A DNA stretch of 64,000 nt from contig NZ_JAHLZE010000004.1 in assembly GCF_020148105.1 (NCBI RefSeq), forward strand, positions 25,179-89,178. The letters run 5' to 3'. This stretch comes from Methanobrevibacter sp. TMH8 (GTDB lineage Archaea > Methanobacteriota > Methanobacteria > Methanobacteriales > Methanobacteriaceae). A model generated the notes under the pieces. The model was not told where the DNA came from. It saw only the letters and a program-made list of their open reading frames with translations, and searched no databases. Positions 57,289 to 64,000 of this stretch are shown piece by piece; position 1 is the stretch's first letter; each line of letters begins with the position of its first letter. Position numbers and translations under genes: made by a program.

Positions 57289-58059
57289 TTACAAAATGTA
57301 TTCCATATTACACATTCCTCTATCTTTTTTAAGAAGTTTTGCACATTTTTCATCAAATTTCTTAAAACCTATAGACTCATAAAGCTTAGCAGCACCTGTG
57401 TTTCTTAAATCAGTATCTAATACAACTCTTTTATATCCTTTTTCCTTAGCTTTTTTAATTACTTTTTTGATTATTTGTGTTCCAAGACCTTTTCCTCTTT
57501 TACATTCATCAATAGCTATTTCTGCTATATATAAATCATCTTCATTTAGATTAGCTAAAACTAAAGAATCTAAAAAGTATATATATGAAAATCTAAGAGC
57601 CTGAAAAGATTTCAGTTTTGTCATTACAAAAAGAATATCACCAAATAAACTCTCTTTTTTCCCTTTCACTATTTGTAAGATTCCAATGATGTTTTTAGAA
57701 TTATATTGGCTGTTTTCAATATTTGTTTCGTTATCAACATCAAGACTAATATCAATACTATTATTATATTTGTCCCTAATGTTATTAATACCATTATCTT
57801 TAGTATTATCAGAATTTAAACCTTCAAAATCATTATCATCTAATACAACATATAATCTAGAGTTTGATCTGTCAATATCATTATTATCTTCAGAATCTTC
57901 AGAATCTTCCTCTCCAATTAAGAGTAAATCTTCAATAGATGAAATTGCATTTTCTTTAGTTTTAAAAACCTCATCATAAGTTCTAAAATCTACAGAATAA
58001 ATAAATTCTGCAACTTTATGATAATTATGAATTTTAGGATTGAATTCTTCAAAAATCAC
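57289..58059 (-). CDS. GNAT-family acetyltransferase with Asn/Asp-rich insertion
   Basis: About 256 residues. The C-terminal half (about 130-256) has the acetyl-CoA motif KRGKGLGTQIIKKVIKKAKEKGYKRV and the C-terminal NTGAAKLYESIGFKKF. The N-terminal half contains a long low-complexity insertion rich in Asn, Asp and Ser between the first strand and the core. The substrate is unknown. I chose GTG at 58059 with TGGGGAT upstream; an ATG five codons earlier (58074) has no ribosome binding site. Confidence 0.82.
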   Translation of the reverse strand: MIFEEFNPKIHNYHKVAEFIYSVDFRTYDEVFKTKENAISSIEDLLLIGEEDSEDSEDNNDIDRSNSRLYVVLDDNDFEGLNSDNTKDNGINNIRDKYNNSIDISLDVDNETNIENSQYNSKNIIGILQIVKGKKESLFGDILFVMTKLKSFQALRFSYIYFLDSLVLANLNEDDLYIAEIAIDECKRGKGLGTQIIKKVIKKAKEKGYKRVVLDTDLRNTGAAKLYESIGFKKFDEKCAKLLKKDRGMCNMEYIL

Positions 58060-58395
58060 TATTAAAATCCCCATTATAAATAATCAAGTATCAATACTTC
58101 ATTTGTACTTATTAAATTATTATAATCAATACTACAATTATTTTTATTATATAATATTATGTTTACTCTAATTAGTGACGAACTATAATATTAAGTTTGC
58201 GAAAGTATTAATAAAAGAATTTTTATTCATATTTAATTTGTATAATTTATTCATATATTAATTATATATTTTTAAAAAATACTTTTCAAAACGAAAAAAT
58301 GAAAAAATGAATAAAAAATAAATAAAAAGTAAATGAAAAAATGAATAATATGAATAAGATTTTAATATATAATATTTATTATTTTATTAGTAGTT
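58060..58395. other. Intergenic region between larB and the acetyltransferase gene
   Basis: About 336 bp. The larB side is A-rich on plus (a U-rich 3' end for the minus-strand larB transcript). The other side should hold the acetyltransferase promoter. No gene is visible. Confidence 0.4.
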
Positions 58396-59244
58396 TCATT
58401 TATTCAAACTTTTAGCTATTGTTAAAGCAAATACGCCTGCTCCAAATCCATTATCAATATTAACAACAGCTATTCCAGGAGCACATGACTGCAACATTGC
58501 ATATAAAGCAGCTTTACCTTCGCCACCAACACCATAACCAACTGATGTTGGAACTCCAATTACAGGAACATCAACAAGTCCAGCTACAACAGAAGGAAGA
58601 GCCCCTTCCATACCAGCACAGACTATAATTGCACACACACCAACTTCAACCATCTTAGCTATTTGTGGGAATAAACGATGAATCCCTGCAACTCCAATAT
58701 CATAAGAAGTAATAGCTTCGCAACCACCTTGCTCAACTATAACTTTAGCTTCTTCTCCAACAGATATATCGGAAGTTCCAGCAGTTATAATTCCTATCTT
58801 TTCCTTAGAAATATTGGATACATTGTTAGTATCATCAATATTAGAATTGCTAGAAATAATTAATATTTTTGCTTTATCATTATAATCCAAAGAAAAGCCT
58901 TTTTTTATAAAATCATCAAGGTCTTTTTTTAATTTATTATATCTTTCTTTTGTTAATCTAGTTATAAGAATAGAAGAATTATTTTCATTATTATTAATAT
59001 TATTATTAATATTATTAGGGCCTTTATTATCGATATTATTAAAATATCCCTTTACAATAGCTAATAAATCGCTGTATTCTTTTCCTTGAGCAAGAATAGC
59101 TTCTGGAAATCCGGTGCGAACTTCTCTATGATTGTCGAACTTAGCTATTTCATCTAATTCCAAAATGGTATTTGCTTTTAAGAGGTTTTCACAAGTTTCA
59201 ATGTCAATGCTTCCTTTTAAAAGCTTTTCAAGAATTTCTTTCAT
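58396..59244 (-). CDS. larB: Nickel pincer cofactor biosynthesis protein LarB
   Basis: The 282-residue protein has the PurE-like carboxylase domain in its C-terminal half (about 145-282) with [55 protein letters not shown] and [12 protein letters not shown], and an N-terminal helical part with [16 protein letters not shown], the LarB signature. LarB carboxylates and hydrolyses nicotinic acid adenine dinucleotide in nickel pincer synthesis. Two Asn-rich inserts (about 70-95 and 132-145) are unusual. larC and larE are not in the window. CGTGAT precedes the ATG. Confidence 0.9.
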   Translation of the reverse strand: MKEILEKLLKGSIDIETCENLLKANTILELDEIAKFDNHREVRTGFPEAILAQGKEYSDLLAIVKGYFNNIDNKGPNNINNNINNNENNSSILITRLTKERYNKLKKDLDDFIKKGFSLDYNDKAKILIISSNSNIDDTNNVSNISKEKIGIITAGTSDISVGEEAKVIVEQGGCEAITSYDIGVAGIHRLFPQIAKMVEVGVCAIIVCAGMEGALPSVVAGLVDVPVIGVPTSVGYGVGGEGKAALYAMLQSCAPGIAVVNIDNGFGAGVFALTIAKSLNK

Positions 59245-59808
59245 AATATCACGAAAAATCTTTAAAAATGTTTAAAATCTCTAAAAATATCTAAACATAT
59301 AAATTCATATAAATATCCAAAATCAAACGTCATAAATATTTTAAATATAAAAAATATCCAAAAAATCTAAATATTTTAAATTTAATTTTATAATCCAAAT
59401 GTCAATTTAAATAATAATTAGTATAATAATTCAAAATATAATTTATATACCAAAGTACATATCAAATTATATACTAATTTAAATACCCAATTATATATCA
59501 ACATTATCTTAATTAAATATTATAAATATTTCTAAAAAAGCTATTTTTAAAATAAATAAATATTTTTATTAAATATTTCTCATTATCAAAATTAGATAGA
59601 TTAACAATAAGAAATATATAATTATAATCAATATATCCAATAAATAATATATTATTATAATAACATATTCATATACTATAAATGCTATATTTTTATAATT
59701 ATATTATTTTATGATTATATTATAAAATTATTATATAAAATTTATCAACATTAAAAAAATAAAAATCCATGTAATCAGTGGAAAGATCTATTATTGGTGA
59801 AATATCAA
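59245..59808. other. Divergent intergenic region of larB and hypF
   Basis: 564 bp, AT-rich, with several TATA-like words (for example near 59690-59720). It holds both promoters. No ORF or RNA gene is supported. Confidence 0.45.
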
Positions 59809-62178
59809 ATGAAAATAGGTAAAATATTAGTTCAAGGAATTGTCCAAGGAGTAGGATTTAGGCCAACTGTATATAGAATAGCTAATACTTTAAATCTCAG
59901 AGGATATGTTCGAAATCTTGGAAATGTAGTTGAAATAATATTATTTGAAAATGAAAAGAAGGTAAATGAATTTATAACTACTTTAAAAGAAAAAAAACCT
60001 CCAATATCAAAAATAAATTCTATTGAACTTATATGGATAGATGAATCTGAGTATGAATCAGACTACAAATCAGAATATCCTCCCCTAAAGAAAAACACTT
60101 TCAAAATACTTGAAAGTTCAGATAAATTTTCAGGAGCTTCTGTTATTCCACCAGATCTTGCTATATGCGATAGCTGTTTAGAAGAAATAAATGACCCTAA
60201 TAACAGAAGATACAACTATCCTTTTACTGCTTGTACTGATTGTGGACCTCGTTTTACTGTAATTGAAGATGTTCCCTATGATAGAGATAAAACTACAATG
60301 GATGATTTTCCTTTATGTGAAGACTGTAACGAAGAATATACAGACCCATTAGATCGTAGATATCATGGTGAAGCTATTTGTTGTGAAATATGTGGACCTT
60401 CTTTAAAATTATACAATCATGAAGAAAAAGAAGTTAAATGCCAAGACCCTCTTAAAGAAGCTGTAACACTATTAGATAAAGGAAAAATATTAGCTATTAA
60501 AGGAATCGGTGGAACACATTTAGTAGCTAAAGTCACAGATGATGAACCAATTAAAACTCTGAGAAAACGTTTAAATAGGCTTAATCAACCCTTTGCAGTT
60601 ATGTCTCCAGATTTAGATACTGTAAAAACCTTTGCAGAAGTATCTTTAAAAGAATCTAAATCCCTCTTATCAAAAGAAAGACCAATAGTAGTACTAAAAA
60701 AGAATGAAGAATATGATTTTGCTGAATCTTTAGCTCCAAAACTTCATAATATTGGAGTTATGCTCCCTTATTCTCCTTTACACTATCTTCTATTTAATTA
60801 CACAGATGAAATAGCTTATATTATGACTTCAGCTAATATTCCTGGGGAACCTATGATGATTAAAAACAAGGATATTTTATCTAGCCTCTATGGAATAGCT
60901 GATTATTACCTTCTCCACAATAGAAAAATCATTAACAGATGTGATGATTCTGTAATTAGATATAGAAACAATGAATTATCATTTATAAGAAGATCACGCG
61001 GCTATGCCCCTGAACCATATGATTTAAAAAATTTAATCCAATCCAATAAAATTAATAAAGATTTAAATGTATTAGCTCTTGGACCTGAACTTGATGTGAC
61101 ATTCACCCTCCAAAAACAAGGATTGGCTTATGTTTCTCAACATATAGGAAATACAAACAAATATAAAACCTATGAATTTCTTCAAGAAGCTATTCAAAAC
61201 ATGATGAAAATTACAAGAACAAATAATTTTGATTTAATAGCTTGTGATATGCATCCACAATTTTTTACAAGTCGTTTAGCTAATGAAATGGGAGAAAAAT
61301 TTGACTGTGATGTTATTCCTGTTCAACATCATCATGCTCATGGAGCAGTTTTAGCTATTGATAACTCTCTTGATGAACTTATTTTTATAGCTGCTGATGG
61401 AGTCGGATATGGTGAAGATGGAAGTGCATGGGGCGGAGAGATAATTTATACTGATATAACTAATTATAAAAGATTAGCTTCCCTCAAACCTCAGAAAATG
61501 CCAGGTGGAGATATTTCTACTAAATATCCTGCTAGAATGTTGGCTTCTATTCTTTATAATAGTAAAAGATATAATGAAAACAATGATGAATTAGAAAGAT
61601 TACTTAATGAAAATTACTCTCATTACTTCCAACATGGAGATATGGAAATAAAAAGTGTTTTAAAACAAATAAAAACAAATTTAAATGTCGGAATATCAAC
61701 TAGTGCCGGGCGTATACTTGATTCAATAGCTGTTGCCCTCAATATTTGTGGTGAGCGAACTTATGAAGGAGAATGTTCAATGAAGTTAGAATCCTTTGCT
61801 TATGGTGCTAAAGGAAATATATCCATTAAACCAGTGTTTAAAAAAGTTGATAAAAGACCTGTTCTAGACACAAATACTCTTCTATCAGATATCATAGAAT
61901 TAATAGCTAAAGGTGAAAATAAAAATGAAATAGCTGCAGCTGCACAAATAGCTGTAAGTGAAGGATTGGCTAAACTAGCTATTGATGGAGCAAATGATAT
62001 GGGAATAGATGTTATTGGAGCCACTGGTGGTGTATTTTATAATGAAGCTATTACATTAGCTACTAAAAATTATATTGAAAAAGAAGGATTTGAATTTATT
62101 CAACATAAGAATTCTTGTGCTGGAGATGGTTCTATATCTCTTGGACAAGCCACTATTGCTTCTTCTAAAATGAAATAA
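59809..62178 (+). CDS. hypF: Carbamoyltransferase HypF for [NiFe] hydrogenase maturation
   Basis: About 789 residues in four parts. The acylphosphatase-like N-terminus has VQGVGFRP. The zinc-finger region has paired Cys motifs ([27 protein letters not shown], about 110-190). The YrdC-like domain has [22 protein letters not shown] and [10 protein letters not shown], and the Kae1-like C-terminal domain has [13 protein letters not shown] and GVGYGEDG. HypF makes thiocarboxamide on HypE for the CN ligands of hydrogenases, essential in hydrogenotrophic methanogens. I chose the ATG at 59809 because GGTGA lies eight bases upstream. Confidence 0.96.
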   Translation: MKIGKILVQGIVQGVGFRPTVYRIANTLNLRGYVRNLGNVVEIILFENEKKVNEFITTLKEKKPPISKINSIELIWIDESEYESDYKSEYPPLKKNTFKILESSDKFSGASVIPPDLAICDSCLEEINDPNNRRYNYPFTACTDCGPRFTVIEDVPYDRDKTTMDDFPLCEDCNEEYTDPLDRRYHGEAICCEICGPSLKLYNHEEKEVKCQDPLKEAVTLLDKGKILAIKGIGGTHLVAKVTDDEPIKTLRKRLNRLNQPFAVMSPDLDTVKTFAEVSLKESKSLLSKERPIVVLKKNEEYDFAESLAPKLHNIGVMLPYSPLHYLLFNYTDEIAYIMTSANIPGEPMMIKNKDILSSLYGIADYYLLHNRKIINRCDDSVIRYRNNELSFIRRSRGYAPEPYDLKNLIQSNKINKDLNVLALGPELDVTFTLQKQGLAYVSQHIGNTNKYKTYEFLQEAIQNMMKITRTNNFDLIACDMHPQFFTSRLANEMGEKFDCDVIPVQHHHAHGAVLAIDNSLDELIFIAADGVGYGEDGSAWGGEIIYTDITNYKRLASLKPQKMPGGDISTKYPARMLASILYNSKRYNENNDELERLLNENYSHYFQHGDMEIKSVLKQIKTNLNVGISTSAGRILDSIAVALNICGERTYEGECSMKLESFAYGAKGNISIKPVFKKVDKRPVLDTNTLLSDIIELIAKGENKNEIAAAAQIAVSEGLAKLAIDGANDMGIDVIGATGGVFYNEAITLATKNYIEKEGFEFIQHKNSCAGDGSISLGQATIASSKMK

Positions 62179-62202
62179 GTCAATTTTTACATATATTAAC
62201 TT

Positions 62203-62330
62203 AAATATTTTTACTAATTTTTTACAGATATAATCCAATATCCAATATAATCTAATATATTTAATACTAATTTTTTACTGGTACAATCCAACAAATATAA
62301 TCTAATATATTTAATACTAATTTTTATATA
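62203..62330. repeat. 50-bp imperfect tandem repeat after hypF
   Basis: The block ATATAATCTAATATATTT followed by AATACTAATTTTT occurs at 62245 and 62295, with partial homology before and after. It lies in the 3' flank of hypF, and the T runs point to a terminator. Confidence 0.7.
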
Positions 62331-62411
62331 ATTAAATTACTTAATTATTGATAAAATTAATAATATTATAAAGACATATTAATAATTAAAAACTAAAGAA
62401 TAAGTCAAAAA

Positions 62412-62456
62412 ATGAAGAAAAAAAATAAAAAGAAAAAACCCAAGAAGAAAAAATAA
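62412..62456 (+). CDS. Possible 14-residue poly-lysine leader ORF
   Basis: ATG, then codons for a peptide with eleven Lys, one Asn, one Pro and a stop, ending 40 bases before the transporter ATG. There is no ribosome binding site. In such A-rich DNA it may be chance; translated, its Lys runs would slow ribosomes. Confidence 0.15.
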   Translation: MKKKNKKKKPKKKK

Positions 62457-62496
62457 GAATACTAAAAATACTGAAATAAGAATAAAAATAATAATT

Positions 62497-63870
62497 ATGT
62501 CAAATTATAAACACCTATACTGGATAATTTTTGTTGCAACAAATGGAGGATTAATATTTGGTTTAAATATATCTGGAATTTCAGGAGCAGTTAATTCTAT
62601 TCAAAGCTTTTTTAATCTAAATGATTACACACTAGGAATTGTTGTAAGTTCACTTATTATAGGATGTTTTATTGGTGCTTCATTTACTGGATTTTTTATT
62701 GAAAAATATGGGAGAAAAAAGGTTCTAATTATTACATCAATTTTATTTGCAGTATCATCATTAGGTAGTGTATTTGCCCAAGATTATTTATCATTAATAT
62801 TTTTCCGTTTAATTGGAGGAATAGGTGTAGGAATTATTTCTGTATTAGGACCTACATATATTTCAGAGATTTCCCCTCCAAAAAAGAGAGGAATGCTTGT
62901 TTCATGCCATCAATTTGCTATTGTGACTGGAATCCTATTAGCTTATATTTTTAACTATTTTTTTATAGATATAACTAATGGTTGGAGATATATGTTAGGA
63001 GTTCCATTTATTTTTAGTATTATTTTCCTTATTCTCATAATAACTTCACTTCCTGAAAGTCCACGTTGGTTGATATCCAAAGGAAGACAATCAGAAGCAT
63101 ATGATGTTTTAAAAGAATCACATGGTTTGGAAATGGCTAAAATCGAGATTATAGACATTAAAAATTCTTTAAGTTCAAAAGCTAAAAAAATAACTTTTAA
63201 AGATATGTTTAAAGGAAAAATTAGAAAAATAGTCTTCTTAGGTGTGACATTAGCTATTTTCCAACAAATAGTTGGAATCAATGCAATAATAAATTATGCA
63301 CCAATAATTTTTGAAAAAACCGGAGTAGGGGGCAATCTTGCACTATTACAGTCAGTTATCTTAGGAGCTGTGAATTTTTTAGCTACTATCATTGCCCTCA
63401 TGTTTATTGATTCCAAAGGTAGAAAATCTTTGCTTATTTGGGGTGCAATAGGAATGACAGTAACACTAACTTATGTTAGCTATGGATTTACATTTAATGT
63501 CAGCAATATAGGAATTTTAATAGCTATTTTAATATATATTGCCTTTTTTGCAGCTTCATTTGCACCAGGCCTAGGAGTCATTACATCAGAAATATTTTCA
63601 AATTATTTTAGAGGATTAGCTATGTCTATTACTTCAGCTGTTAGCTGGGTATTCACATTTTTTATTTTACAATTTTCCCCATATATTTTGAATCAATTTG
63701 GAGGAACTTTATTATTTGGAATTTTCGCTTTTTGTAGCTTTTTATCATTAATTTTTGTTAAAACATCGATACCCAGAAACAAAAGGAAAATCATTAGAAG
63801 AAATAGAGAAAGAATTAACAAATTAAAGATTTTTGATAGTATAAAAACTTTGAAACTAATAAAACTATAA
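62497..63870 (+). CDS. MFS sugar-porter family transporter
   Basis: The 457-residue protein has twelve predicted membrane helices and the sugar-porter signatures: the GFFIEKYGRKKV loop between helices 2 and 3 (near 66-77), PESPRWL (near 188-194) before the cytoplasmic loop, QQIVGINAIINYAP (near 257-270) in helix 7 and IDSKGRKSL between helices 8 and 9. Proton-driven uptake of a sugar or related polyol is the family role. The substrate is unknown, and sugar uptake is odd in a hydrogenotrophic methanogen. No ribosome binding site lies before the ATG. Its last codons are the seed of a 61-bp tandem repeat that runs past the window. Confidence 0.9.
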   Translation: MSNYKHLYWIIFVATNGGLIFGLNISGISGAVNSIQSFFNLNDYTLGIVVSSLIIGCFIGASFTGFFIEKYGRKKVLIITSILFAVSSLGSVFAQDYLSLIFFRLIGGIGVGIISVLGPTYISEISPPKKRGMLVSCHQFAIVTGILLAYIFNYFFIDITNGWRYMLGVPFIFSIIFLILIITSLPESPRWLISKGRQSEAYDVLKESHGLEMAKIEIIDIKNSLSSKAKKITFKDMFKGKIRKIVFLGVTLAIFQQIVGINAIINYAPIIFEKTGVGGNLALLQSVILGAVNFLATIIALMFIDSKGRKSLLIWGAIGMTVTLTYVSYGFTFNVSNIGILIAILIYIAFFAASFAPGLGVITSEIFSNYFRGLAMSITSAVSWVFTFFILQFSPYILNQFGGTLLFGIFAFCSFLSLIFVKTSIPRNKRKIIRRNRERINKLKIFDSIKTLKLIKL

Positions 63871-64000
63871 AATTGATAAAAAATATAAACTAATTAGAGT
63901 TATAAAACTAATAAAAACTTTAAAACTATAAAATTGATAAAAAATATAAACTAATTAGAGTTATAAAACTAATAAAAACTTTAAAACTATAAAATTGATA
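63843..64000 (+). repeat. 61-bp tandem repeat starting in the transporter's 3' end
   Basis: The word AAAACTATAAAATTGATA begins at 63861, 63922 and 63983 with identical 61-bp units between. The array starts inside the last codons of the transporter gene and continues past the window edge. Confidence 0.9.

Overview
The window is very AT-rich, strongly archaeal DNA and fits a Methanobacteriales methanogen, most likely a Methanobrevibacter-type species. The evidence is a formylmethanofuran formyltransferase gene (ftr), archaeal information-processing genes (TBP, AglB, archaeal topoisomerase I, RNase P protein 4, prefoldin alpha, L39e, LX, S19e, eIF6, Hjc, GatB), a tRNA-Trp intron with a bulge-helix-bulge, TATA/BRE promoters, GGTGAT/GGAGG-type ribosome binding sites and frequent TTG/GTG starts. 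No rRNA, CRISPR array, prophage or insertion sequence is visible. The species cannot be fixed from sequence reading alone.

Layout. 1-5.9 kb: the start of an MptE-like gene, a class V aminotransferase, a secreted deacylase-like protein, an orphan acetolactate-synthase-like enzyme, a dUTPase and a tautomerase. 5.9-21.1 kb (all minus strand): a conserved archaeal translation and secretion block, read in transcription order as topA, aglB, DRG GTPase, AK6-type kinase, rnp4, YhbY-like, S19e, PDCD5-like, PP-loop ATPase, L39e, L31e, eIF6, LX, prefoldin alpha and ftsY. 21.7-24.5 kb: a small zinc protein, then tbp followed by serB, which carries a long coiled-coil tail. 25-34 kb: housekeeping and orphan genes (CYTH, PsbP-like, Sir2, SfsA, NAD(P)HX repair), an MthK-like K+ channel, beta-carbonic anhydrase and ftr. 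34-45.5 kb: membrane genes (Pip/YhgE, flippase-like UPF0104), a small TRAM protein behind a structured leader, trkH and trkA, an MBL hydrolase, and an ABC exporter followed by a winged-helix regulator and a small membrane protein. 46-52.6 kb: a beta-helix adhesin-like protein, seven tRNA genes in two clusters, hjc, a secreted Asn/Thr-rich protein and an N/Q-rich zinc-ribbon membrane protein. 53-64 kb: a radical SAM enzyme, gatB, a CBS-ParB/SerK-like protein, hisE, an acetyltransferase, larB, hypF and a sugar-porter transporter.

How genes work together. The 6-21 kb block couples ribosome components and assembly factors (eIF6, AK6-type kinase, S19e, LX, L31e, L39e) to co-translational targeting (FtsY), N-glycosylation (AglB) and chaperoning (prefoldin). 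Potassium handling is represented by a gated channel and a Trk uptake pair. The class V aminotransferase, SerB and the SerK-like protein could together make and rephosphorylate serine. HypF and LarB both concern metalloenzyme cofactors.

The observations most worth a second look are: a tRNA-Trp intron that contains a box C/D guide fitting C34 by the N+5 rule; a GNRA-capped hairpin just upstream of the TRAM gene's ribosome binding site; an internal start signal for a free RCK domain inside the K+ channel gene; several intergenic arrays with 10-11 bp (helical) period; 50-62 bp tandem duplications at gene edges, including a duplicated promoter-like segment and gene tails copied downstream; and an N/Q-rich, prion-like membrane protein.
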